Shown: in pieces, positions 55,355 through 63,323 of the stretch
Layout: each line of letters starts with the position of its first letter
How positions within the stretch are numbered: the stretch's first letter is position 1
Assembly (NCBI GenBank): GCA_035709005.1
Contig: DASTFB010000077.1
Span: 1-64,000, forward strand
Length of the DNA stretch: 64,000 nucleotides
Reading direction: 5' to 3'
DNA from: Candidatus Methylomirabilota bacterium
GTDB lineage: Bacteria > Methylomirabilota > Methylomirabilia > Rokubacteriales > CSP1-6
Position numbers and translations under genes: made by a program
Notes under the pieces: generated by a model
What the model saw: only the letters and a program-made list of their open reading frames with translations
The model's database searches: none
What the model was told of the DNA's origin: nothing

Positions 55355-56196
55355 CGTACGTCCCATTCCACGGCCGCCAGGTTGATGCGCGGCAGCTCGC
55401 CGAAATAGCGGACCTGGGCCCGGGCCGGCGTCACGGCGCCCAGCAGGACCATCCAGTTGAGGAACTCGTGGCTGCCCGTCTTGTGGAGCTCGTCGGCGGT
55501 CAACTCCAGCAGCGGCTCGTGCTCGCCACGTTCCATCCAGTGGATCAGCTTCCGGTCGAAGACGGTGTCGGTCTCGCCGACGCGGCTCAGCAGCAGCTCG
55601 GGGAAGTGCGACAGCCCGCCCGTCGCGATGAGACCCACCCGCCAGGGACTCTTCGCCACCACCCGCGCGATGTGCTGGCCGAACTGGAAGCAGCGTCGGG
55701 CCGTCGGCTGTGGCGCGATGAAGGCGTTCACGAAGATGGGGACGAGCGGCGGTATGCGCCGCTGGCCCAGCATGGTGTTCACCGGGCTCAGGAACGCATG
55801 GTCGACGGGCGCTTCCCACGAGAGGGCGAGGTCGAACCCATTCTGGACGCCCTGCTCGAGGATCTGGCCGGCGAGCGCCTCGTGCAGGGGGTACTCCGCC
55901 GGCATGTGCTCGAGCACCTTGTCGAAGGCTTCTGCGGCGTCCTGCATCATGCGCGGGACCGTTTTGCCGATGCGCACGCAGATGGCCGGCACGCAATTGA
56001 ACGAGAACGCGTTCAGGTGATCGTCGGCGACCACGATGAGCGCGTCGGCCGTCTGCGCGGCGAAGCGCTCGCCCATCCCCTCGATGGCCGCCATCGCCGC
56101 CGTGACCTTCTGCCGGCCGACGTCGCCGCAGGCCGCCTGGTAGTAGTCGGGATCGAGCACGTGGGACATCGCACCGGCGAACACGATCTGACCCAT
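55351..56196 (-). CDS. LigB-like extradiol ring-cleavage dioxygenase, catalytic subunit
   Basis: A 281-residue type II extradiol dioxygenase. Iron-ligand and catalytic histidines are visible as His12 in MSHVLDPD, His60 in VADDHLNAF and the later GGLSHFPE near residue 198. Such enzymes open a catecholic ring next to the diol using iron(II) and oxygen. Protocatechuate, gallate or a related acid is plausible. It pairs with the LigA-like gene and lies next to an aromatic-acid-type ABC importer and a divergent cupin. Confidence 0.88.
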   Translation of the reverse strand: MGQIVFAGAMSHVLDPDYYQAACGDVGRQKVTAAMAAIEGMGERFAAQTADALIVVADDHLNAFSFNCVPAICVRIGKTVPRMMQDAAEAFDKVLEHMPAEYPLHEALAGQILEQGVQNGFDLALSWEAPVDHAFLSPVNTMLGQRRIPPLVPIFVNAFIAPQPTARRCFQFGQHIARVVAKSPWRVGLIATGGLSHFPELLLSRVGETDTVFDRKLIHWMERGEHEPLLELTADELHKTGSHEFLNWMVLLGAVTPARAQVRYFGELPRINLAAVEWDVR

Positions 56197-56290
56197 GGCG
56201 GCGGCCTCCCGTCCCCACGATCGATCTCACGCCGCGCCCTGTCAAGGGCCCGGCAGTGGTGCTAGAGTGCGCGCCGGAAGGAGATGCCAC

Positions 56291-56755
56291 GTGCCTGCCA
56301 CCATCCGCATCGATCGACTGGTCTCGGGCCCCATCCCGCCGCAGTCGGCGAACCCGACGTTGCCGAACGTGCTCCACACCCGCATCGCCGACGTCGTCGC
56401 CCAGATGGGCCCGCCGCCGTGGTCGCGGCGGATCATCGCCGATGAGCGCCAACTGGTGACGTTGATCGCGAGCCCGCCGAGCGGGGGGAACCGCCCGCAC
56501 TGGCACCGGGAGTTCGACGAGTGGTGGGTGGTCCTCGCCGGGCGCTTGCAATGGGAGTTGACCGGCGGCCTCGTGGTGCAGGCCGGCAAGGACGACATCG
56601 TGTGGGTGCCTCGCGGCACCGTCCACCACATCGTCAACGTCGGCGAGGACCTGTCGTTGCGTCTGGCCGTCGCCATGCCGCCGGCGACGCATTACTTCAG
56701 CCCCTGCGAGCAGTGCGGCTTCACCGACGACGGCCCCCGCGAGTGGTGCGCGTGA
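56291..56755 (+). CDS. Small cupin-domain protein
   Basis: A 154-residue single-domain cupin. The metal motif is PHWHREFDEWWVVLAG (residues 67-82) and the second motif VPRGTVHHIVNVGE near residue 105. The GTG at 56291 has GGAAGGAG upstream and beats the upstream ATG frame. It ends with CEQCGFTDDG, a paired cysteine segment near residue 140 reminiscent of the rubredoxin-like tail of 3-hydroxyanthranilate dioxygenase. A ring-dioxygenase or isomerase role is possible. It is divergent from LigAB. Confidence 0.82.
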   Translation: MPATIRIDRLVSGPIPPQSANPTLPNVLHTRIADVVAQMGPPPWSRRIIADERQLVTLIASPPSGGNRPHWHREFDEWWVVLAGRLQWELTGGLVVQAGKDDIVWVPRGTVHHIVNVGEDLSLRLAVAMPPATHYFSPCEQCGFTDDGPREWCA

Positions 56756-56760
56756 GCTGA

Positions 56761-57951
56761 TCAGCCCCTAGGCAGGCCGAGCACGCGCTCACCGATGATG
56801 TTGCGCTGGATCTCGCTGGTCCCCGCCGAGATCGTGTACTGCCGCGCGGCGAGCACCCGGTTGAACCAGCGGGGCGCGTCGGGGACGATCTCCGAAGGCC
56901 GGTTGACCAGCGCGTGCAGGCCGAGCAGCTCGCCGGCCACGTCGCCGATTCGCACGCCCAGCTCGGAGCCGCTGAGCTTCAGGATGGACCCCTCGGGCCC
57001 GGGCGGCTCGCCCCGGAGCTGACGGGTCAGGCTCCGGAGCCGGGTGTATTTGAGCGCCGCGGACTCGATGACGAGCTGCGCGAGCCGCTGGCGGAGGCGC
57101 GGATCCTCCCAGGCCGGGTGCTCGTCCACCCGCACGCGCCGGGCCAGCGCCAGGAGCCGCTCGATTTGCGCGGCATGGTTCCGGCCTCCCGCGGAGTGGC
57201 GCTCGTGCATGAGCGTGGTCGTCGCCACCTTCCAGCCCTGATCGAGCGGGCCGAGCAGGTTCGCCTTCGGCACGACCACGTCGGTCAGGAAGACCTCGTT
57301 GAAATGGTGGTGGCCGGTCATGAGGACGAGCGGGCGCACGGTGATCCCGGGCGTCGTCATGGGAATGAGCAGGCACGAGATCCCCTGGTGCTTCGGCGCC
57401 TCCGGGTTGGTGCGGGCGAGCAGGATGATCCAGTGGGCGAAGTGGGCCCCCGACGTCCACACCTTCTGGCCGTTGACCACGAAGTGATCGCCCCGATCCA
57501 CGGCCCGCGTCCCGAGGCTGGCCAGGTCGGAGCCCGCGCCCGGCTCGGAGAAGCCCTGGCACCAGATCTCGTCGGCGGCGAGGATGGCCGGCAGGTGCCG
57601 CCGCTTCTGCTCGTCGGTGCCCCAGTGGATGATGGTCGGCCCGACGAGATTCAGGGCCATATTGCCCGGGAGCACCGGGGCGCGCGCGGCCGTGTACTCC
57701 TCCTCCCAGATGACGCGCTCGATCACCCCGGCCTCGCGGCCCCCATACTGCCGCGGCCACGTGATGCCGACCCAACCGGCGGCGTGCATCGTCTTCTGCC
57801 AGGCCCGGCGGCGCTCAAACGTCGCGTGGTCGGAGGCCACCCGATCGTCGCTGGCGTCGTCCAGGCACAGCTCGGGCGACAGGTGCGCGGCGAGCCAACC
57901 ACGGAACTCCTGACGAAACGCCTCGTGCTCGGGAGCGTATTCGAAGTCCAT
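56761..57951 (-). CDS. Acyl-CoA dehydrogenase family protein
   Basis: A 396-residue flavoprotein. The FAD-binding WCQGFSEPGAGSDLASLGTRA block lies near residue 132 and the hydrophobic core KVWTSGAHFAHW near residue 163. The C-terminal SAGTSEIQRNIIGERVLGLPRG is canonical. These enzymes introduce an alpha-beta double bond into an acyl-CoA and pass electrons to ETF. It is the last gene of a unit with a metC-like enzyme, an enolase-superfamily enzyme and a cupin, 10 bases after metC. Confidence 0.92.
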   Translation of the reverse strand: MDFEYAPEHEAFRQEFRGWLAAHLSPELCLDDASDDRVASDHATFERRRAWQKTMHAAGWVGITWPRQYGGREAGVIERVIWEEEYTAARAPVLPGNMALNLVGPTIIHWGTDEQKRRHLPAILAADEIWCQGFSEPGAGSDLASLGTRAVDRGDHFVVNGQKVWTSGAHFAHWIILLARTNPEAPKHQGISCLLIPMTTPGITVRPLVLMTGHHHFNEVFLTDVVVPKANLLGPLDQGWKVATTTLMHERHSAGGRNHAAQIERLLALARRVRVDEHPAWEDPRLRQRLAQLVIESAALKYTRLRSLTRQLRGEPPGPEGSILKLSGSELGVRIGDVAGELLGLHALVNRPSEIVPDAPRWFNRVLAARQYTISAGTSEIQRNIIGERVLGLPRG

Positions 57952-57961
57952 GCTGCTCCAG

Positions 57962-59137
57962 TCAGGCCGACGCGGTGGCGAGGCGGGCGAAGCCGTCCTC
58001 GAGGTCGGCGATCAGGTCCTCCACCGCTTCGAGGCCGACGTGCACGCGCACCAGCGTGCCGCGTTCGCGCCACGGTCGCACCGTGCGGGTGTCGGCGGCC
58101 CGGGCCGGGATGATCAGGCTCTCGAAGCCGCCGAAGCTCGCCCCCATCTTGAACAGGCGAAGCCCTTCGAGCATCGCTGCCACGGCCGGCGGCGAGGTCG
58201 TGCGCAGCAGCACGGAGAAGAGGCTGGACGCCCCGAGAAAGTCGCGCTTCCACAGGGCGTGACCGGGATCGGTCGGCAGCGCCGGGTAGAGGACCCGGGC
58301 CACCTCGGGCCGTCGCTCGAGCCAGGTGGTGACGGCCAGGGCTGACCGCTCGTGATGGCGCAGGCGCACGGCCAGGGTGCGCAGGCCACGCAGCGTCTCG
58401 TAGCAGACGTCAGGCGCGACACAGTCCCCGAAGGCGGCCACCCCGTCCTTGACGGTGCGGAAGAGCGCCTCGTCGCGGATGGTGATCGCGCCCACGAGCA
58501 GATCGGAGTGGCCGGCCAGGTACTTGGTGCCGGCCTGAATCTCGATGTCCACGCCGTGCTCGAAGGCGTGGAAGTTGAGCGGCGTCGCCCAGGTGTTGTC
58601 CATGATGACGAGGGCGCCCCTGGCGTGGGCCGCGCGGGCGATGGCCGGAACGTCCTGGACCTCGAAGGTCTGCGAGCCCGGCGACTCCACGTACACGACA
58701 CGGGTCGTGTCGCGGATCAGCCCCGCGATGCCGGCCCCGACGAGCGGGTCGTAGAAGGTCACCTCCACGCCCAGCCGGGCCAGCACCGTGGTGGCGAAGT
58801 TCCGGGTCGGCCCGTACGCGGAATCGGGGGCGAGCAGATGATCGCCCTGCCGCAGAACGGCCGTCAGGGTCTGGGTAATGGCCGCCAGCCCCGAGGAGAC
58901 GATGATCGCGTGCCGTCCGCCCGACAGCTCGGCCACCGCCTCGGCCAGCGCGAACGTAGTCGGCGTGCCGTGCATGCCGTAGGAGGTCTGGTGCGTGTAG
59001 CGGCGGGCCTGGCGCGCATCGAACTCGGCGACGGTCTGGTAGAGGATCGTCGAGGCCCGGTAGATCGGCGGGTTCACGACTCCGAAGTGACGCTCGGGAT
59101 GCCGACCGGCGTGTACCACCTGCGTGTCTGGTTGCAT
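57962..59137 (-). CDS. Cystathionine beta-lyase-like PLP enzyme (MetC/Cys-Met gamma family)
   Basis: A 391-residue PLP-dependent C-S lyase family protein. It begins with QVVHAGRHPERHFGVVNPPIYRAST, with the YESPGSQTFEV block near residue 150 and the PLP lysine in AGTKYLAGHSD near residue 203. MetC breaks cystathionine to homocysteine. Its context is a catabolic-looking operon rather than methionine biosynthesis, so a C-S lyase acting on a sulfur compound, or a related elimination, is equally possible. It lies 12 bases after the enolase-superfamily gene. Confidence 0.88.
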   Translation of the reverse strand: MQPDTQVVHAGRHPERHFGVVNPPIYRASTILYQTVAEFDARQARRYTHQTSYGMHGTPTTFALAEAVAELSGGRHAIIVSSGLAAITQTLTAVLRQGDHLLAPDSAYGPTRNFATTVLARLGVEVTFYDPLVGAGIAGLIRDTTRVVYVESPGSQTFEVQDVPAIARAAHARGALVIMDNTWATPLNFHAFEHGVDIEIQAGTKYLAGHSDLLVGAITIRDEALFRTVKDGVAAFGDCVAPDVCYETLRGLRTLAVRLRHHERSALAVTTWLERRPEVARVLYPALPTDPGHALWKRDFLGASSLFSVLLRTTSPPAVAAMLEGLRLFKMGASFGGFESLIIPARAADTRTVRPWRERGTLVRVHVGLEAVEDLIADLEDGFARLATASA

Positions 59138-59149
59138 TGGGTCCTCCGA

Positions 59150-60274
59150 CTAGGCCACCCGGTAGCGCCGGATCATCGCGTCGTCGAGCGCGAGGCCGAA
59201 CCCGGGGTCGGGCGGTACGTCGATCATGCCATCCTTGACGGCGGGGCGGTTGCTCCACAGAGCCTGCCAGACCGGGTCGCGCTCGGGGTCGGCGAAGCAC
59301 TCGACGTAGGTGCCGTGCGGCACCGCCGCCAGGAGCTGCCGGGCGATCTGGGGCTCCTCGTGGTGGGCCATCTGGACGCCGGCCACGCTGCAGAGGGCGG
59401 CGGCCCGGCGCCACTCGGTCACGCCGCCACCTTCCGAGGCGTCGAAGTTGACGAGATCCACGGCCCCGGCCTCGAGGAGCCGCCGCACGCCGTGGCTGGT
59501 GATCTCGCTCTGGCCGGCCGTGATGGGAATACGGGTCGACGCGCGCACCCGCGCCATCATGGCGGCATCGTCCTGCCAGTGGCAGGGCTCCTCGAACCAT
59601 CGGATGTCCAGGGGCTCGACGAGCCGGGCGAAGCGCACCGCCTCGGCCACCGACCAGCCGCGGTTGGCATCCACGGCGATGGCGAAGTCGGGCCCGGCGG
59701 CCCGGCGCGCGGCTTCGACCCGCCGGGCATCCTCCTCGGGCGCGAGGCCACCTACCTTGAACTTGCACCCCGCCATTCCGGCCCGGCGATAGGCCTCCAT
59801 CTCGGCGCCGATGTCGGTAAGGGTCTTGCCCGGCATGTAGTACCCGCCGATGGTGATGATCGAGAGCCGGCGGCGATGGCCCCCGAGCAGGGCGCACACG
59901 CTCTGGCCGACGGCCTTGCCGGCCAGGTCCCAGATCGCGCAGTCCACACAGGCGATGGCCTCGAGCAGGGCCTTTCGGCGGCGGCTGGCGTGGGTGAGCG
60001 CGAACAGGCGCTCCCAGATCTGCTCGCCCTCGAAGAGGCCGAGCCCGCGCACGCGCGGGGCGAGCACCTCCTTGATCAGAGCGACGATCTCGGGCCCGTC
60101 CTCGCGGTTGTCGCCGTTGTAGACCTCGCTGACGAGGCCCCCCTCGGTGCGGAGTCGCGTGATGACGGTGGAGCGCTTGAGCACGGCGTAGGTGCTGCCG
60201 CCGAAGTTGCGGGCGAGCGGAATGTCGACGGCGAGGGCCTCGATGCTGTGGATGCGCAGGTCGCCGTCGATCAC
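59150..60274 (-). CDS. Enolase-superfamily enzyme, mandelate racemase/muconate lactonizing type
   Basis: A 374-residue MR/MLE-type enzyme. Catalytic features are GCKFKVGG (KxK lysines near residue 170), AVDANRG (metal Asp near residue 200), WFEEP (Glu), the ITAGQSE third metal ligand and MAHHEEP near residue 310. Such enzymes abstract a proton alpha to a carboxylate. Likely substrate is a hydroxy acid or sugar acid, undefined here. It starts three bases after the cupin stop, so the four-gene unit reads cupin, MR/MLE, metC-like, acyl-CoA dehydrogenase. Confidence 0.9.
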   Translation of the reverse strand: MIDGDLRIHSIEALAVDIPLARNFGGSTYAVLKRSTVITRLRTEGGLVSEVYNGDNREDGPEIVALIKEVLAPRVRGLGLFEGEQIWERLFALTHASRRRKALLEAIACVDCAIWDLAGKAVGQSVCALLGGHRRRLSIITIGGYYMPGKTLTDIGAEMEAYRRAGMAGCKFKVGGLAPEEDARRVEAARRAAGPDFAIAVDANRGWSVAEAVRFARLVEPLDIRWFEEPCHWQDDAAMMARVRASTRIPITAGQSEITSHGVRRLLEAGAVDLVNFDASEGGGVTEWRRAAALCSVAGVQMAHHEEPQIARQLLAAVPHGTYVECFADPERDPVWQALWSNRPAVKDGMIDVPPDPGFGLALDDAMIRRYRVA

Positions 60275-60277
60275 GGT

Positions 60278-60805
60278 CTAGCTCAGCGGCCGGGCGCTGA
60301 TCAGGATGAACGCGACCAGGCACGGCCGGTCGCTCCGGTTGCTCCACGCGTGGTTGGTCCCTCGCTGCACGAGACAGTCGCCGGCGTGGAGCAGCGTCTC
60401 ACCTTCGTCCATGAGGGCCCAGATCTCGCCGGAGAGGACGATGGCGTAGTCGACCGTGGCCGTCTTGTGCATCCCCGGGTGCCGGGAGGCGTCGGGGTCC
60501 ATGGCGTGATCGGCCCCCATCGACGCGAACGCCGCCTTGCGGTCGAAGCCGCCCTTGTCCGGCGGAAACTCGACGACGCGAAAGATGGAGCCGCCCGCCG
60601 GTGGCTCCAGCACCACCGGCCGCGCGGCGGCGTCGGCCTGGCCCTCGTTGCTGGCCGGGCTCGCGTCCGTCACCCAGAGATTGGTGAGTCCGAAGTCCGC
60701 GCGGCCGGGAATCGTGAGCACGTGGGGCGCCGGCCCGTCGCTCGCGATGACGGACTTGCCTCGGGCATTGTGACCGGTCACGACGCGCCGGATCGGCTTG
60801 AGCAT
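60278..60805 (-). CDS. Cupin-domain protein heading a catabolic operon
   Basis: A 175-residue cupin. The N-terminal PIRRVVTGHNARGKSVIASDG is typical of cupins related to aromatic-compound regulators or isomerases. The second half has KTATVDYAIVLSGEIW (near residue 114) and GTNHAWSNRSDRPC (near 150). Only the final NHAW histidine and a degraded first motif are seen, so metal binding is uncertain. The ATG at 60805 is preceded by GGGAGAG. Upstream frame extension to 60925 lacks similarity. Confidence 0.82.
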   Translation of the reverse strand: MLKPIRRVVTGHNARGKSVIASDGPAPHVLTIPGRADFGLTNLWVTDASPASNEGQADAAARPVVLEPPAGGSIFRVVEFPPDKGGFDRKAAFASMGADHAMDPDASRHPGMHKTATVDYAIVLSGEIWALMDEGETLLHAGDCLVQRGTNHAWSNRSDRPCLVAFILISARPLS

Positions 60806-60918
60806 GGGATCTCTCCCTTCGAGGTGCCTGGCCCGGCATTCTATGCGATCGTTCGGCTCGCGGCATTCGGTTTGCACGGCCGGTCCGATCCCTGGAGGGC
60901 CGTCAGGAGGACTGAAAA

Positions 60919-61635
60919 ATGGCACGAGCCGACGCGGGCGCGTCCCGTCACCCGGAACGGCATCACACCGGTCGGAGCGGCTGGCTGCGCGCCGGAGTGC
61001 TGGGCGCCAACGATGGGCTGATCTCCACGAGCAGCCTGCTGGTCGGCGTGGCGGCAGCGCAGGCGGCGCGCGAGCCGCTGCTGATCACCGGGCTGGCCGG
61101 GCTGTTGTCGGGCGCCCTGTCGATGGCAGCGGGCGAATACGTGTCGGTCAGCTCCCAGGCCGACACCGAGCGCGCCGACCTCGAACAGGAGGCCCGCGAG
61201 CTGGCCACCCAGCCCGGCGCCGAGCGCGCCGAGCTGGCCGCGATCTACGTTCGGCGCGGGCTGGCGCCCGAGCTGGCCGCACAGGTCGCCGAGCAGCTGT
61301 CGGCTCACGATGCGCTGGCCGCCCACGCGCGTGACGAGCTGGGCATCTCCCGGGCCACGCGGGCGCGGCCGATTCAGGCCGCGCTGGCCTCGGCGGTGGC
61401 CTTTTCCCTGGGCGCGGCGGCGCCGGTGCTGATCGTGCTGCTGCTGCCGGTTGGATTTCTGGTGCCGGCGATCTCGGCCTCCACGCTGGTGCTGCTGGCG
61501 GTGCTCGGCGCCGTCGCTGCCCGGCTGGGCGGCGCCCCCCGGCTGAAAGGAAGTCTGCGGGTGGCGTTCTGGGGCGCCGCCGCGATGATCGTCACAGGAA
61601 TGGTCGGGCGGCTCTTCGACTCGAGCGGCGGCTAG
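60919..61635 (+). CDS. VIT1/CCC1 family (DUF125) iron or manganese transporter
   Basis: A 238-residue membrane protein with a short soluble N-terminus and five helices. LRAGVLGANDGLISTSSLLVG (residues 23-43) is the first-helix signature with the metal-sensing Asp, followed by LSGALSMAAGEYVSVSSQADTE near residue 63. The charged cytoplasmic domain (ERADLEQEARELA...) binds metal in relatives. These proteins move Fe2+ or Mn2+. GGAGGACTG precedes the ATG. Confidence 0.9.
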   Translation: MARADAGASRHPERHHTGRSGWLRAGVLGANDGLISTSSLLVGVAAAQAAREPLLITGLAGLLSGALSMAAGEYVSVSSQADTERADLEQEARELATQPGAERAELAAIYVRRGLAPELAAQVAEQLSAHDALAAHARDELGISRATRARPIQAALASAVAFSLGAAAPVLIVLLLPVGFLVPAISASTLVLLAVLGAVAARLGGAPRLKGSLRVAFWGAAAMIVTGMVGRLFDSSGG

Positions 61636-61646
61636 CCGTCCGTGAC

Positions 61647-61683
61647 GCCCGGAGCTCGGGCTCATGGCCTCGCGATTACGAGG
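61647..61683. terminator. Possible stem-loop pair in a convergent gap
   Basis: Two short stem-loops lie between the convergent VIT-like and phosphatase genes: GCCCG/CGGGC (61647-61661) and CCTCG/CGAGG (61668-61683). Neither has a U-tract, so they would act, if at all, as a weak bidirectional barrier. Confidence 0.25.
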
Positions 61684-61749
61684 GCTCGCGGGCCCGGACG
61701 TCATCGACCGACCGGTGCGTTCCACCGTCGAATGGCCGGGGCCTCCCGA

Positions 61750-62286
61750 CTACGCGCTCAACACGCTCACGGTGCCGGTGTCGAGCAGGAAGTGACGGCC
61801 CGCGGCGACCGGCCACCCCAACCACCGAGCCGCGAGCGCCCGGAGCAGATGCCCGTGACCGAACATCGCCACGTTGCCCGGCGTGGCCCGCGCCCGGGTG
61901 ATCACGCGGTCGACCCGGCGGCCCACGTCCTCCGGCCGCTCCCCGCCCGGCGCCCCGTCCGTGAACAGGAGCCACCCGGGCCTGCGCTCGTGGATCGCCG
62001 CGGTCGTCAACCCTTCGTACTCACCGTAGTTCCACTCGACGAGGTCCGGCTCCAGCTCGGCGCGGTCGCCGAGCCCGGTGAGCTCACACGTCTCACGCGC
62101 CCGCCTCAGGGGGCTCGTCAGCACGAGCGCGAACGTCTCTGCGGCCAGAATGGGAGCGAGGCCTTTCGCGACTCGACGCCCGGTCACCGTCAGCGGCAGG
62201 TCGGTCAGCCCCGTGTGCTGCCCGGTCCGGCTCCATTCCGCCTCGCCGTGGCGGATCAGCCATACCTCGATGGTGGTCCTGCCCAT
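61750..62286 (-). CDS. Histidine phosphatase (phosphoglycerate-mutase-like) family protein
   Basis: A 178-residue histidine phosphatase. The catalytic histidine is in WLIRHGEAEW near residue 11, with arginine in SPLRRARET near residue 63, and the second histidine in MFGHGHLLRAL near residue 145. Whether it acts on a phosphoglycerate, a sugar phosphate, or a cofactor precursor is not defined. The start ATG at 62286 has GCGAGGACGGTGGAG upstream. It stands alone on the minus strand between two plus-strand genes. Confidence 0.85.
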   Translation of the reverse strand: MGRTTIEVWLIRHGEAEWSRTGQHTGLTDLPLTVTGRRVAKGLAPILAAETFALVLTSPLRRARETCELTGLGDRAELEPDLVEWNYGEYEGLTTAAIHERRPGWLLFTDGAPGGERPEDVGRRVDRVITRARATPGNVAMFGHGHLLRALAARWLGWPVAAGRHFLLDTGTVSVLSA

Positions 62287-62442
62287 CTCCACCGTCCTCG
62301 CAGGTTCGCCCGCCGGCTTCTGGCTCGCCGTCATTGTCCCACGAGGTCTGCGAGACGCCGGATGTCCGGCCGCCAGATGCGTTGTCATCGGCACGGTGGT
62401 TGCACGCCCCCATGCCGCGCGCGTGGCGCCGGAGGTGCCGAC

Positions 62443-63063
62443 ATGGAACAGACGGCGAGCAGCTACGGTCGGACGGCGTGGGGCCCGGGCAGGGACGCGG
62501 ACCTGCTGGCCAGGAACTGGTGGGCCGTCGTGCTGCGGGGGGTCGCCGGGATCATCTTCGGCATCGTCGCACTGGTCCTGCCGGCGGCCACCATCGCGGC
62601 GCTCGTCCTGCTGTTCGGCGCCTACGCGCTGGTGGACGGCATCTTCAACATCGTCGCCGCGGTGACCGGACGCACCGGCGAGCGCCCCTGGTGGACCCTG
62701 CTCCTGGCGGGCCTCGTCGGCATCGGCGCCGGCCTGGCGACCTTCTTCCTGCCCGGGCTGACCGCGCTCACGCTGCTCTACGTCATCGCGGCCTGGGCCA
62801 TCGTGATCGGTGTGCTCGAGATCGCGGCGGCGGTGCGGTTGCGCCGGGTCATCACGAACGAGTGGTGGCTGGGGCTCGGCGGGGCGCTGTCCATCGTCTT
62901 CGGCGTCTTGATCATGCTCGCCCCCGGGGCCGGGGCGCTGGCCATGGTGCTCTGGATCGGCGCATTCGCGGTGGTCTACGGCATCGCGCTGGTCGTGCTC
63001 GGCCTGCGACTGCGCGGACGGCGTACCGGGTCGCGCAGGGAAACGGTCCACCGCGCCGCCTGA
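62443..63063 (+). CDS. HdeD family (DUF308) membrane protein
   Basis: A 206-residue protein with six transmembrane helices grouped in three pairs. LARNWWAVVLRGVAGIIFGIV near residue 22 and the GIGAGLATFFLPG and GGALSIVFGVLIML repeats give the triple-pair pattern of HdeD, an acid-stress membrane protein. The ATG has GGAGGTG upstream and was selected over the frame opening at 61642. Function in this organism is unknown. Confidence 0.87.
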   Translation: MEQTASSYGRTAWGPGRDADLLARNWWAVVLRGVAGIIFGIVALVLPAATIAALVLLFGAYALVDGIFNIVAAVTGRTGERPWWTLLLAGLVGIGAGLATFFLPGLTALTLLYVIAAWAIVIGVLEIAAAVRLRRVITNEWWLGLGGALSIVFGVLIMLAPGAGALAMVLWIGAFAVVYGIALVVLGLRLRGRRTGSRRETVHRAA

Positions 63064-63323
63064 CGCGCTCGGGCTGACTGCGGCCCCGCTGACCTCGTTC
63101 GCTCCGACCTCGTTCGCGTTCATCCTCGGCATCGTGCCGCTCGTCATCGCCAGCGGGGCCGGGCCGGCGGCGCGGCGTCGGCGGGGAGGTCGAGGCGGTC
63201 CGGCAATGAAAGGCGGCGGGGCCGCCTATCATTGCCGCGGGCCCTGTTGTATTGTCGTCCGGCGCCGCCCGGCGCCGGTCGGGCGCCGCGGACGCAGCCC
63301 ACGGACAACGCGCGAGGAAGCCC

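Noticed and set aside
63064-63323. Possible structured RNA or regulatory region before the SDR gene
   Set aside because: Repeated GGCGCC palindromes are seen but are expected at this GC content; no tRNA, riboswitch or promoter pattern could be supported.
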